A stretch of 64,000 nucleotides of DNA from Rhizomonospora bruguierae (GTDB lineage: Bacteria; Actinomycetota; Actinomycetes; Mycobacteriales; Micromonosporaceae), in contig NZ_BBQH01000011.1 in NCBI RefSeq assembly GCF_018397995.1, forward strand, positions 186,001 to 250,000. Direction: 5' to 3'. Positions 50,894 through 59,473 of the stretch are shown one piece after another (position 1 is the stretch's first letter; the number at the start of each line of letters is the position of its first letter). Below the pieces are notes generated by a model, which did not search any database, was not told where the DNA came from, and was given only the letters and a program-made list of their open reading frames with translations. The translations under genes and the position numbers were made by a program.

Positions 50894-51592
50894 TCACGAC
50901 GGAACAGAGCGCTGGCCACCGGGCCGGGGTACGGCGGCGTATGCCGGCAGGGTGAACCATCGAGGCACCGCGCGGCGCAGCGCCGAGGGGCCGAGCACCT
51001 CGATCACGTCGCCGCGCAGCGCGTCGCTCCACGCCAGGTCGCCGTTCCAGATTCTGACCATGCTGCGCAGGGCGCCGGTGATCGTGACGGTCACGTCGAA
51101 GCCGGGGTCGGCGTCGCAGACGTCGACCCCGTCGCCGCTGATCACCAGCCACCAGTTCCGGGTACCGGCCGGCGCGTCGGGGAAGCGGAACTGCACCACG
51201 GTCCGCCCGTCCGGAACGACGGCGCGGTCGACGTTGCGGTGCATGTCCCACAGCAGCAGGCTGGGATCCAGATCCTGGTCGCCGAGTTCGCCGATCCAGC
51301 GCACACCCCAGACGCTGAGCGCCTCGACCACCGGGCGCAGTTCGTCACCGGCCCGGGTCAGGACGTACCGCACCTCGTTGCCCTCGACGCGCCGCTGAAC
51401 GATGCCGGCGCGGACGAGCTGGTGCAGCCGCCGGGAGAGCAGCGTGGGCGACATCCGCGGCAGGCCGCGGCGCAGGTCGTTGAAGCGCTGGCTGCCGACG
51501 ACCAGTTCGCGCACCAGCAGCATCGTCCAGCGTTCGTCGAGCAGTTCCATGGCTTTGGCCACCGGGCAGAACTGGTAGTAGGACGACCCCAT
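50894..51592 (-). CDS. HxlR-type winged helix fused to SCP2-like ligand domain
   Basis: 232 aa. HxlR domain 8-100 (CPVAKAMELLDERWTMLLVR, LPRMSPTLLSRRLHQLVRAG), with the redox-type Cys at position 9. The C-terminal 110 residues (VVQFRFPDAPAGTRNWWLVI, VTVTITGALRSMVRIWNGDL) look like an SCP2 sterol-carrier-type domain, a lipid pocket. The regulator may therefore respond to a hydrophobic ligand. It is divergent from a methyltransferase gene, with a GTACAG inverted repeat between. Confidence 0.85.
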   Translation of the reverse strand: MGSSYYQFCPVAKAMELLDERWTMLLVRELVVGSQRFNDLRRGLPRMSPTLLSRRLHQLVRAGIVQRRVEGNEVRYVLTRAGDELRPVVEALSVWGVRWIGELGDQDLDPSLLLWDMHRNVDRAVVPDGRTVVQFRFPDAPAGTRNWWLVISGDGVDVCDADPGFDVTVTITGALRSMVRIWNGDLAWSDALRGDVIEVLGPSALRRAVPRWFTLPAYAAVPRPGGQRSVPS

Positions 51593-51649
51593 GGCGTGAG
51601 GCTAGGGCCCCGACCGGCAGCGCGGCCAGGGGTTCGGCCAAGCCTGCCG

Positions 51650-51664
51650 GTACAGATCCTGTAC
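51650..51664. promoter_or_regulatory. GTACAG-ATC-CTGTAC operator between HxlR and methyltransferase genes
   Basis: Perfect 6-bp arms with a 3-bp spacer in the 136-bp divergent region, 58 bp from the HxlR start and 65 bp from the methyltransferase start. Spacing and symmetry suit a dimeric HxlR protein. Confidence 0.65.
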
Positions 51665-51728
51665 TAGGTGGCGCCCCGGCCGCCTTCGTAGCGTCGGCTC
51701 GAACTTCCGTGCTGACGAAGGAGCTGGA

Positions 51729-52568
51729 ATGACCACACAGAACCTCGCGGTGGCCGCCGACCGGACGCTGAAGGCCAAGCACCGCGCCATGTGGGCCTTA
51801 GGCGACTATCCGACCGTCGCCGCCGAGATCGTCCCGGACCTGGGCGCGATCCTCGTCGACGCGTGCCGGGTGGGCCCCGGCGACCGGGTGCTGGACGTGG
51901 CCGCCGGCTCCGGCAACGCCGCCATACCGGCCGCCGTGGCCGGCGCGAGCGTGGTGGCCTGCGACCTCACCCCCGAGTTGTTGGCGGCGGGGCAGGCCGT
52001 GGCCGCGCGGCGCGGTGTGCACCTGGAGTGGCAGCCGGCCGACGCGGAGGCGCTGCCGTACGCCGACGGCGAGTTCGACACCGTCCTGTCCTGTGTCGGC
52101 GTCATGTTCGCACCCCACCACCGGGCCAGCGCCCGTGAACTGCTGCGGGTCTGCCGCCCCGGCGGCACGATCGGCCTGCTCAACTGGACGCCGGAGGGGT
52201 TCATCGGCCAACTGTTCGCGACGATGAAGCAGTACGTGCCCCCACCCCCGCCCGGCGCGCAGCCCCCGCCGCTGTGGGGCAGCGAGGAGCACGTCCGTGC
52301 GTTGCTCGACGACCAGGTCAGCGACGTCGCGACACGCCGGCAGACCCTCACGGTGGACCGGTTCGCCGATCCCGCCGGGTTCCGTGACTACTTCAAGGCC
52401 AACTACGGGCCGACGGCCGCCGCGTACGCCGGGCTCGCCGGCGACCCCGAGCGGGTGGCCGCGCTGGACCGCGACCTCGCCGAGCTGGCCCGGCGCCACG
52501 ACGAGGGTACGGGGAAGACCGTCATGCGGTGGGAGTACCTGCTCGTCACGGCGCGCAAGCGCGGCTGA
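51729..52568 (+). CDS. Class I SAM-dependent methyltransferase (UbiE-like)
   Basis: 279 aa, AAGGAG before the ATG. SAM motifs: motif I VLDVAAGSGNAAIPAA, acidic end of strand 2 VVACDLTPELLAAGQA, motif II DAEALPYADGEFDTVLSCVG and motif III LRVCRPGGTIGLLNWTPEGF. A family common in actinobacteria with undefined small-molecule substrates. Probably controlled by the divergent HxlR-SCP2 protein through the GTACAG site. Confidence 0.88.
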   Translation: MTTQNLAVAADRTLKAKHRAMWALGDYPTVAAEIVPDLGAILVDACRVGPGDRVLDVAAGSGNAAIPAAVAGASVVACDLTPELLAAGQAVAARRGVHLEWQPADAEALPYADGEFDTVLSCVGVMFAPHHRASARELLRVCRPGGTIGLLNWTPEGFIGQLFATMKQYVPPPPPGAQPPPLWGSEEHVRALLDDQVSDVATRRQTLTVDRFADPAGFRDYFKANYGPTAAAYAGLAGDPERVAALDRDLAELARRHDEGTGKTVMRWEYLLVTARKRG

Positions 52569-52607
52569 CGCCGGGGCGTCCACCGCCGCCCGGGCGGGTG
52601 CGGGTCG

Positions 52608-53813
52608 TCAGACGGGCGGGGTGGGAGCTTCGAGTGGTTTCTTGCGGGCCCGTGCGGCGTCCGTGGCGGCGATCCCGGCCAGGATCACCGCCGCGGTAAG
52701 GGCGACGAGCACGGGTGGCATGAAGACCATCAGCGGGGCGGCCAGCGCGAGCAACAGGATTCCGATCACCCGGGGGCGGGAGACCCGCGCGAACACCACG
52801 TACTCGAAGCGGGCGCGGCCGGCGATGAACAGGGCGGGACCGCCGAGGATGACCACGATCCAGGCGTCCTCGATGTGGCCGAGCGGTCTGGGGATGACGA
52901 GTTCGTAGCCGACGGCGGTGATGATGATGCCCAGGACCATGATCCCGTGGGTGAAGGCGGCCACCCGGCCGAGGTGGGTCGGGTTCTGGGACGCGGCGAT
53001 GGCGTCGGCGAGAATCTGCCCGGCCCGGTAGAAGTAGATCCGCCACAGCAGCACGGTGGTCGCGAAGCCGATCACGAACGCGGAGGTGGACTCCACGTCG
53101 TACAGGCCCCGGGTGTAGGCGATCGCGAGCGCCAGGACGGATTCACCGAGGGCGATCAGGAGGAACTGGCGGTACCGGTCGGCCAGGTGCGCGGGGGCGG
53201 ACGCCCACACGGTCACGCGCAGCCGGCCGAGCCCGGGCACCGGCCACCCGAACCGCGCCGCCAGGTAGTCCCCGGCGGCGGCGGCGATCCAGAGCCAGAC
53301 CCGGGTCGGGTCGGGGGCGACCGCACCGGCGAGCCACAGGGCGCCGGTCAGGGCGAACCAGACGAGTTCGCGCGCCGAGGTCCGCTGGTGTTCGTGCCCG
53401 CGCAGGACGACCACGAAGACGAGGGACCGGCCGACCTGAATGACGACGTACGCCACGGCGAAGGCCAGCCCGCCGGTGCCGAACGCGGTGGGCAGCGCGG
53501 CCGACATGATCAGGACGCCGAACACGGTCCCGATGACCACGGCCTGCACCCGCAGGCGGCGCGGGTCGAACCGGGCGGTGGTCCACGCGGTCAGCGTCCA
53601 CACCCAGGTCAGCGGCATCAGCAACAGCAGGGTCTGGCCCACCCCCGGGAGGACGCCCCATCCTTCCGCGATGCCGGGGCGTTCCAGTTGCGCGGTGATC
53701 CGCAACCCGACCCGCTGGATGACGAAGACGAAGGCCAGGTCGAAGAAGAGTTCCAGGAACGTCGCCTGCTGTGGGCTCTCACCTTTCCTGAGCAGGTCCG
53801 ACCTGCCTGCCAT
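52608..53813 (-). CDS. Low-temperature-requirement A (LtrA) family membrane protein
   Basis: 401 aa with about 11 helices. Family signature near the N-terminus (ATFLELFFDLAFVFVIQRVG), later LADRYRQFLLIALGESVLAL, which includes the conserved E-R-Y/D-R-Y-type motif, and TVLLWRIYFYRAGQILADAI. LtrA proteins are conserved in bacteria but their biochemical role is unknown. Convergent with the methyltransferase gene. The start ATG 53813 has a weak ribosome-binding site. Confidence 0.9.
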   Translation of the reverse strand: MAGRSDLLRKGESPQQATFLELFFDLAFVFVIQRVGLRITAQLERPGIAEGWGVLPGVGQTLLLLMPLTWVWTLTAWTTARFDPRRLRVQAVVIGTVFGVLIMSAALPTAFGTGGLAFAVAYVVIQVGRSLVFVVVLRGHEHQRTSARELVWFALTGALWLAGAVAPDPTRVWLWIAAAAGDYLAARFGWPVPGLGRLRVTVWASAPAHLADRYRQFLLIALGESVLALAIAYTRGLYDVESTSAFVIGFATTVLLWRIYFYRAGQILADAIAASQNPTHLGRVAAFTHGIMVLGIIITAVGYELVIPRPLGHIEDAWIVVILGGPALFIAGRARFEYVVFARVSRPRVIGILLLALAAPLMVFMPPVLVALTAAVILAGIAATDAARARKKPLEAPTPPV

Positions 53814-53957
53814 GTCGCCAGCCCACTCTGCCTCTGCGCCGACCCGTCAAGCGGTCACACTGCCATGCCGCGGCGGCGGTGCCGACCAAACCGGGCGGAC
53901 TCACACCGACGGACCGCGGAGAAGAACCGTGCGGGACAACCGGGCAGCTGGCCCGCG

Positions 53958-54650
53958 TCAGCCGGCCGGCGCGGAGCGGGGACGCAGGTGGGCCAGGCAC
54001 AGCGAGGGCTGCACGAACGGCTCCAGCCGGTCGGCGACCCACGGGGCGCGCGTCTCCGCGAGCGCCCCCCGCATCAGACCCAGGTGTAACGAACACACCA
54101 CCTCGCGGTGCTCCTCGGCGACCTCCCGGAACGGGCAGTGCCGCAGCGGAATCACCGGGTTCGCCGGATCACCGGGCTCACCCGGATCGAACCCGAGATC
54201 GGCCAGCACCGTCGACAGGCGGCGCACGCCCTCCGCCGCGTCGACCCGCTGCGACGGTGCCGGCCGGTCCACCAGGTAGCGCCCCCATGCCTCACCGGCC
54301 GTCACGGCGGCCCGGGCGGGCTCGGGAAGCGCCTCGGTGACGACGCTGGTCAACATCTCGGCCAGCAGCCGGTAGCTGCGCTGGCCCGCCGGCACGTTGC
54401 TGGCGACCGCGCTGTACACGATCCGGGGACGGCCGGGCAGGCGGCGATCCTCGGTCTCCCGCTCGGCGAGACCCGCATCGACCAGCCCGTCCAGGTGGAA
54501 CCGGGCCGTGTTCCGATGCAGGCCACTACGCTGCGCAACCTCTTGGACCGCCACCGGTTCCCCGGCCGCCCGCAGCACCTCCAGCACCCGACCGCGGCTG
54601 TCGCCCAGCACCGGGGCCGGATCGGGGTCGTTCAACGCCTGCTTTAACAC
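53958..54650 (-). CDS. HTH regulator with Cys-containing C-terminal domain, last gene of copper operon
   Basis: 230 aa from GTG 54650. ArsR-like winged helix (RGRVLEVLRAAGEPVAVQEV, AQRSGLHRNTARFHLDGLVD) and a C-terminal domain with conserved-looking cysteines (RHCPF, VVCSLH, SLCLAH). The domain order and Cys pattern resemble SufR/DeoR-like iron-sulfur or metal-sensing regulators. Here the first two cysteines are 13 residues apart (C-x13-C). Located 18 bp after the membrane protein gene in the nirK-like operon, so it may sense NO, redox or copper (inference). Confidence 0.8.
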   Translation of the reverse strand: MLKQALNDPDPAPVLGDSRGRVLEVLRAAGEPVAVQEVAQRSGLHRNTARFHLDGLVDAGLAERETEDRRLPGRPRIVYSAVASNVPAGQRSYRLLAEMLTSVVTEALPEPARAAVTAGEAWGRYLVDRPAPSQRVDAAEGVRRLSTVLADLGFDPGEPGDPANPVIPLRHCPFREVAEEHREVVCSLHLGLMRGALAETRAPWVADRLEPFVQPSLCLAHLRPRSAPAG

Positions 54651-54668
54651 GCGGCCAGTTTAGCCGAG

Positions 54669-55136
54669 CTAACTAGTAGAAACCGGGGACGACGCCGGCC
54701 GTCGGGTCGCGGCCCACAGCGCCGCGACCACGGCGATGATCGCCACCGCCTCGGCGAGGACGCAGAACACGTCGATGGAGCCGACCGCCTCGGGCTCGCC
54801 CGCCCGCGGCCCGAGGGGAATGCCGGCGGTACGGCTGAGGACCCACAGGCCGATCGCGGCGGCGTTCACCGCCGCGCCGAGCATGAGCAGCCACCGGCGC
54901 GGGTCGGCCCAGACCGCGGCGGACCAGATCAACTGGAACGCCCCGAGCAGGGTGAAGAACACCGCATAGCCGACCCACTCGGTCCGGTGCTCCGGCACCA
55001 CCGCGTAGTGGATCAAGCCGGCCAGCACGGAGGATACGGCGGCGAGGGCGAACAGCGTGGTGCCGCGCGGGGCGGTGGCCGGCACGGCCGGAACCGTCGC
55101 CGCGGTCGTGCCGGTGGGGTGCGTCGTGGCGCTCAC
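54669..55136 (-). CDS. Four-helix membrane protein of the copper operon
   Basis: 155 aa from GTG 55136, overlapping the nirK-like stop by 4 bp. Helices at LFALAAVSSVLAGLIHYAVV, GYAVFFTLLGAFQLIWSAAV, WLLMLGAAVNAAAIGLWVLS and IDVFCVLAEAVAIIAVVAAL. A His in the first helix and a Trp/Asp-rich loop (WADPRRW) could touch a cofactor, but no heme or copper motif is certain. Small proteins of this type accompany copper oxidases in actinobacteria; function unknown. Confidence 0.75.
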   Translation of the reverse strand: MSATTHPTGTTAATVPAVPATAPRGTTLFALAAVSSVLAGLIHYAVVPEHRTEWVGYAVFFTLLGAFQLIWSAAVWADPRRWLLMLGAAVNAAAIGLWVLSRTAGIPLGPRAGEPEAVGSIDVFCVLAEAVAIIAVVAALWAATRRPASSPVSTS

Positions 55137-56584
55137 CTGGTGCCTCCTACCTCGAAGATGCCGAGCGCGCCGTGCGACATGTTCATCATCTTGTGCGTGA
55201 TGAACGGGTAGCTCCCGGCGTCCGGCAGGGTGAACTCGACGAAGCCGCCCTGGGTGGGCTGCAGGTCGAGGGTTTGCGAACCGCCCTGTTCGGCGTTGCC
55301 GGGGCGCAACCGGTAGGCGCCCTCCTTCCACACGGTGTCGAAGATCGTGCCGACGACGTGGAAGGCCATGTTCTCGTTGGGGCCGGCGTTGTCCAGCCAG
55401 ACCCGCACCCGGGAACCGGGAGCGACCTTGATCGGGGCGAGGGCGTACTGGTTGTAGTAGCCGTTGAAGACGACCGCGTCCTGGTCGCCGGCCAGCATCT
55501 TCTTCAGGTCGCCGGGCTGGCCCTGCGGCCCGAGGTGCAACTCGGACTGGACCAGGACGATCTCCTTATCCACCTTGGCCAGCTTCGGCGGGTCGACGAC
55601 GACGGCGCCGTACATGCCGTTGCCCATGTGGTAGATCATCGGGTCGGCCCCGCAGTGGTACGTGAAGATGCCGGCGAACTGGGCCTTGAACTGGTAGTCC
55701 AGCGACTCGCCCGGCTTGATCGTCCGCATCTCGACGTTCGGCGCGACCTTCGAGGCGTGGAAGTCGATGGAGTGCTCCATCGTGCCGTCGTTGACCAGGT
55801 GGATGGTGAACACGTCGCCGACCCTGCCGTGCAGGACCGGGCCGGGTGCGGTGCCGTTGTAGGTCCACCGGACCTGCTTGACGCCCGGCGCGACCTCCAG
55901 GATCTTCTCCTGGACGCGCAGGGTGACATCGTGCGTCGTGCCGCCCTCGGCGGGCTGGAGCGTCGGGTCGACGGGCTTCCAGTCGGCCGCCGGCTTGGCG
56001 CTGGCATCGATCGTCGTGTCGTTGCTGCCGGTGCCGTCCGCCGCGCCGCGGGCGGCCACGGCCTGCGCCGGCTCGCCCTCGATGGTGATCGGCAGCAGCA
56101 TGCCCGCGTCCTTGTGGCCCGCCACCAGGCACCACGCCTGGGTGGACCTGCTGATCACGCCCCAGTGCCAGGTCGCCGACTCGCCCGGGTCCAGCAGCGG
56201 GGTGTCCGCGCCCTCCAGTGCGAGCGTGTGCTGCTGATTTCCCTTGTTGAAGACGTTGACCGTCACGTCCGCGCCGCGCGGCACGCTGATCGAGGGTGGC
56301 TTGACGTACATGTCGCCCAGCTCGATGTCGAAGCTGAGCTTCTTTCCGGCGCCCGGGGCGGCGGCGCCGGCGGCGGACGTCTGCCCCGACGCGGCCATGG
56401 TCAGGCCGCTGCCCGGGGCGAATCCGATGAGCGCGAACCCGACGAGCAGGCCGAGCGCGACGCCGCCGGTGAGCATCGGGAACAGGGAGCCGAACCACGC
56501 CGCGATGCCACCGCGACCGGCCGGGCCTGGGGGTGGCGGTTCCGGGGAGTCCGGCACCGGAGTGTTTGCTGAGTTGCTGAGCAC
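55133..56584 (-). CDS. nirK: Membrane-anchored cupredoxin-copper nitrite reductase fusion
   Basis: 483 aa from GTG 56584, 6 bp after TTGGAGG. A helix at about 36-57 anchors it. A blue-copper domain follows with H119, C152, H157 and M162 (NQQHTLAL, AWCLVAGHKDAGM). Then comes a full two-domain CuNIR: H271, D274 and H276 in MEHSIDFHAS, H310-C311 in FTYHCGADP, H319 and M324 in IYHMGNGMYG, catalytic H409 in AFHVVG and type-2 H464 in FITHKMMNMS. All type-1, type-2 and catalytic residues are present. Predicted to reduce nitrite to NO outside the membrane, receiving electrons through its own N-terminal cupredoxin. Downstream of a multicopper oxidase gene. Confidence 0.88.
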   Translation of the reverse strand: MLSNSANTPVPDSPEPPPPGPAGRGGIAAWFGSLFPMLTGGVALGLLVGFALIGFAPGSGLTMAASGQTSAAGAAAPGAGKKLSFDIELGDMYVKPPSISVPRGADVTVNVFNKGNQQHTLALEGADTPLLDPGESATWHWGVISRSTQAWCLVAGHKDAGMLLPITIEGEPAQAVAARGAADGTGSNDTTIDASAKPAADWKPVDPTLQPAEGGTTHDVTLRVQEKILEVAPGVKQVRWTYNGTAPGPVLHGRVGDVFTIHLVNDGTMEHSIDFHASKVAPNVEMRTIKPGESLDYQFKAQFAGIFTYHCGADPMIYHMGNGMYGAVVVDPPKLAKVDKEIVLVQSELHLGPQGQPGDLKKMLAGDQDAVVFNGYYNQYALAPIKVAPGSRVRVWLDNAGPNENMAFHVVGTIFDTVWKEGAYRLRPGNAEQGGSQTLDLQPTQGGFVEFTLPDAGSYPFITHKMMNMSHGALGIFEVGGTR

Positions 56585-56673
56585 GGTGGACCTCCAAATC
56601 GCACGCCACGCCACGGTGGGAGCGAAGAAACAGCGGGGACGAGGAAGGGGAGCGACGGACCCGTACCGCGGGG

Positions 56674-57723
56674 TCAGGAGACGCGCATCGCGGTGACCAG
56701 GCCGAACATTCCCTCCGACCCTTCCGCGTGCGGGAAGATGTGGCAGTGGAAGGCCCAGATGCCCTTGGCGTCGGCCTTGACCAGAACCGTGTAGCGCTCG
56801 CCGGGCGACACCGGGACGGTGTCCGCCCGGTACGGCGCCGGGAGCGGGAACCCGTCCTTGGCGATCACCAGTTGATCGAGCCCGTGCAGGTGCATCGGGT
56901 GCTCCATGGTGCCCACGTTGATGTACGTGATCTCGACCCAGTCGCCGAGGTGCGCGTCGACCGGCTTGGTGGCCGGGAACGACTTCCCGTTGATCGTCAT
57001 GCCCATCGTGCCGGCGTCCTGCAACTGCATCAGCACGACCTGCTTCGGCTTGATGTCGTTCGGCGTCTGGATCTCACCCACCTCGATGGCCCCGTACAGG
57101 CCGCTGGTCACCTGCTTGGTGCCGTCGTGGTGGGAGTGGTACCAGGTGACCATCGGCCGGGTGGCGTCCCAGGTGTACGTGTAGCTCTTGCCCGGCGGGA
57201 TCGGGTCCTGGGTCATGCCCGACACACCGTCCATGTCGTTGGGTACCTGCATGCCGTGCCAGTGCACGCTGGTCGACTCGGGCAGCTTGTTCTCGACCAC
57301 GATCTTGACCTTGTCGCCGACGTTCAGGTGGATCGTCGGGCCCGGCACCGTCGCGTTGAAGGCCCACGCCTCGACGGTCTTGCCCGGCTCGGTCTCCCAG
57401 GTCGTCGGCGCGGCCGTGAGGTGGAACTCCTTGGTGCCGTCGGCGAGCACGGTGGGCGTGAGATCCTTGCCACCCTCGCCCCGGGTGGCCGCGGGGAACG
57501 ATCTGTCCCGCTTGGCCATCTGCTCGTCCATGGTCTGCCAGTCCACGGCTCCGCCGTGGTCCGAGTGGTTGGTTCCCGCCGTCGAGGACGACTCGGTGCC
57601 GGCCGCCGCGGCGGTGTCGGCCACCCCGGACGCGCCGGTCGCCTCGCGCGGGGCGAGCCAGACCGGGACCGCGAGGGCGGTGGCGAAGGCGACCGCCATC
57701 GCCAAGAGCTGTCTTCTCACCAT
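56674..57723 (-). CDS. Two-domain multicopper oxidase (small-laccase type)
   Basis: 349 aa with signal peptide (MVRRQLLAMAVAFATALAVP, cleavage about residue 30). Copper motifs HWHG (154-157), HSHH (196-199), HPMHLHG (275-281) and HCHIFPHAEGSEGM (326-339) give a complete type-1 and trinuclear set across two cupredoxin domains, so it should be a trimeric two-domain laccase-type enzyme. A His/Asp-containing linker (TNHSDHGG) may bind extra metal. First gene of the operon with nirK, the membrane protein and the HTH gene; 89 bp separate it from nirK. Confidence 0.88.
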   Translation of the reverse strand: MVRRQLLAMAVAFATALAVPVWLAPREATGASGVADTAAAAGTESSSTAGTNHSDHGGAVDWQTMDEQMAKRDRSFPAATRGEGGKDLTPTVLADGTKEFHLTAAPTTWETEPGKTVEAWAFNATVPGPTIHLNVGDKVKIVVENKLPESTSVHWHGMQVPNDMDGVSGMTQDPIPPGKSYTYTWDATRPMVTWYHSHHDGTKQVTSGLYGAIEVGEIQTPNDIKPKQVVLMQLQDAGTMGMTINGKSFPATKPVDAHLGDWVEITYINVGTMEHPMHLHGLDQLVIAKDGFPLPAPYRADTVPVSPGERYTVLVKADAKGIWAFHCHIFPHAEGSEGMFGLVTAMRVS

Positions 57724-57742
57724 GACACCCTCTCTGGTGGCG

Positions 57743-57784
57743 TTTTAACCAGTCGGCTCGTTTTTACTACGCCGATCGTTAAAA
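57743..57784 (-). promoter_or_regulatory. AT-rich region with TTTTAAC/GTTAAAA arms upstream of copper operon
   Basis: TTTTAAC (57743-57749) and GTTAAAA (57778-57784) form an inverted repeat with a 28-bp spacer, 20-60 bp before the multicopper oxidase ATG. The operon regulator starts within a related TTTAACA stretch (54643-54649). Confidence 0.4.
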
Positions 57785-57907
57785 GTGAAGGAGGCGGATG
57801 TCACACATCGCGCACACCGGACGGTCGCCACCGGTGCTGTCCCGCTTCCCAACGGGAGTGGCCGGGGTCCGACGCGTCGGACCCCGGCCACCATGCGAGT
57901 GCCGGTT

Positions 57908-58324
57908 TCAGCGGGGCGAAGACCGCCGGCGGCCGAGGCGGCGTAGCGCCAGGCCGGCGCCCACCAACGCGACACCGATCAGGACGATGAGGACCGTGGC
58001 CGTGCCGGTCCGCGCCAACGGGCCCCCAGGCTTACCCGGGGGCGAGCCGCTCGGCGTCGGTTCCGGCTCCGTCCGGCTCGGCGACGGCGCCGACGACGCG
58101 GTCCGGGTCGGCGTTGCGGACGGGGTCGGTGGCGTGCCGCCGGGCGACGGGGCGATCACCACATTGAGTTCGACCGATGACCCGTCCCGGGACGAGGTGG
58201 GCTGGGCGGCCGGCCCCGGTGCCCCGAGAGCCGGCGGGGCGACCACGAGGACCGAAAGCAGCAACCCCACCGCCACCGCCAGTCGGGTGCTCCGCCTTGC
58301 CCAGGCATCGGGTCCCCCGGGCAC
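57908..58324 (-). CDS. Small LARTG-anchored cell-wall protein
   Basis: 138 aa from GTG 58324. Signal peptide (LAVAVGLLLSVLVVAPPALG), then a Ser/Thr/Pro-rich stalk of about 70 residues (PSPGGTPPTPSATPTRTASS), then the sorting signal PLARTG followed by a helix (VLIVLIGVALVGAGLALRRL) and a basic tail. LAxTG is the motif read by class E sortases in actinobacteria. Only 2 bp after the DUF916 gene. A short stalk with no folded domain suggests a spacer or anchor subunit. Confidence 0.75.
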   Translation of the reverse strand: MPGGPDAWARRSTRLAVAVGLLLSVLVVAPPALGAPGPAAQPTSSRDGSSVELNVVIAPSPGGTPPTPSATPTRTASSAPSPSRTEPEPTPSGSPPGKPGGPLARTGTATVLIVLIGVALVGAGLALRRLGRRRSSPR

Positions 58325-58326
58325 GG

Positions 58327-59352
58327 TCAACTCCCGACCGCCGCGGCCGGGGCATCCGTCCACAGGCCGCCCGAGGGCTCGGCCGGCGCGCGCCTGAGGC
58401 GGCGCCGCAGCAGCCACACCACCAGCCCGATCAGGAGCAGTCCGACGGCGGCGAGGACCATCCAGGGTGGCGCCCACACCCCCGCCGACCGGGACACCGG
58501 CTCCAACTCCCGGTCGGTGGTGCGCGGAATGAAGTTGACCACCACGGTCAGCCGGCCGGCCGGGAACACGGAGTCGAGCGTCCGGGTGAGGCGCACCTCG
58601 GAGTCCGGCAGCAGCTCCGGGATGTCGATCGTCTCGCTACTGGCCACCCGCGCGCCGAACGGACCGGTCACCTGCACCCGGGCCGAGCCGGCCACCCGGA
58701 TGTTGCCGGTGTTGGCGATCCGGTAGGTCACCGTCATCCGGCCACCCGGCACCGGTACGACCGGGTTGTCGTACCGCACGTCGAGGGCGCTGATGGTGGT
58801 GGCCGCCGACAGCTTCCCGGGGATCCGCAGGTACACCCGGGCCGCGACGCGTCGCTCGACGCTCACCCGCTGCCCCTTCTCGTTGACGGCGTCCTCGGTC
58901 GCCGAGGCGATCAGGCCGCCGATGTGGTCGCCGGCTGGCGCGTTGCGGGGCACGGCCAGTTGCCACGGGATCTCCGCCCGCTTGCCGGCGGGAACGACCA
59001 GTTCCCTGGCCGGCAACGTGATCCACGTGCCCACGTCCGCCGGCCGCCGGTCGGCGGGGAGCAGGGCGAACCCGCCGTCGGTGGCGGTGAACGCGTCCGT
59101 GGCGTACAGGTTCAGCCGCAGCGGCTTGCCGCCCAGGTTGCGCACCGACACCCAGTCGGTGATCTGCTCGCCCGGGGAGAGCTGGTAGTCGAACTGCTGG
59201 CGCCCCCTGGGACCGCTCGGGCTCGATGGCACGACGCTCCACTTGAGTTCGTCACCCGCGGGCGCCGCCCTGGCCGGTGCGGCCGGGGCCAGGGTGACCA
59301 GCATGGCGGCGGCGGCCAGGGCGCCGGCCCAGGTGCGGCGGGAACGGGTCAT
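58327..59352 (-). CDS. DUF916 (WxL-interacting type) surface protein
   Basis: 341 aa. Signal peptide ending PARA (about 28), then the DUF916 region with LKWSVVPSSPSGPRGRQQFD, GEQITDWVSVRNLGGKPLRL, TWITLPARELVVPAGKRAEI and HIGGLIAS, a second beta domain, and a C-terminal membrane helix (VLAAVGLLLIGLVVWLLRRR) with a basic tail. In Firmicutes DUF916 proteins bind WxL proteins and peptidoglycan. Here it lies beside a WxL-like protein gene, supporting the same pairing in an actinobacterium. Confidence 0.82.
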   Translation of the reverse strand: MTRSRRTWAGALAAAAMLVTLAPAAPARAAPAGDELKWSVVPSSPSGPRGRQQFDYQLSPGEQITDWVSVRNLGGKPLRLNLYATDAFTATDGGFALLPADRRPADVGTWITLPARELVVPAGKRAEIPWQLAVPRNAPAGDHIGGLIASATEDAVNEKGQRVSVERRVAARVYLRIPGKLSAATTISALDVRYDNPVVPVPGGRMTVTYRIANTGNIRVAGSARVQVTGPFGARVASSETIDIPELLPDSEVRLTRTLDSVFPAGRLTVVVNFIPRTTDRELEPVSRSAGVWAPPWMVLAAVGLLLIGLVVWLLRRRLRRAPAEPSGGLWTDAPAAAVGS

Positions 59353-59435
59353 GGTTGGCTCCGGTGGGTCGATCGCTGAACGAGGTGTGGCGGAGGTGCC
59401 GCGGAGTCCATCCCGCGGTACCTCCGCCCCAGGCT

Positions 59436-59461
59436 CCGGAGCCGGATCGGTCCGGCTCCGG
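59436..59461 (-). terminator. 11-bp hairpin with TCGG loop after WxL-like gene
   Basis: CCGGAGCCGGA (59436-59446) pairs exactly with 59451-59461. It separates the WxL-like gene from the DUF916 gene, which must have its own promoter or rely on read-through. Confidence 0.65.
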
Positions 59462-59473
59462 TCACGCCTGGAA

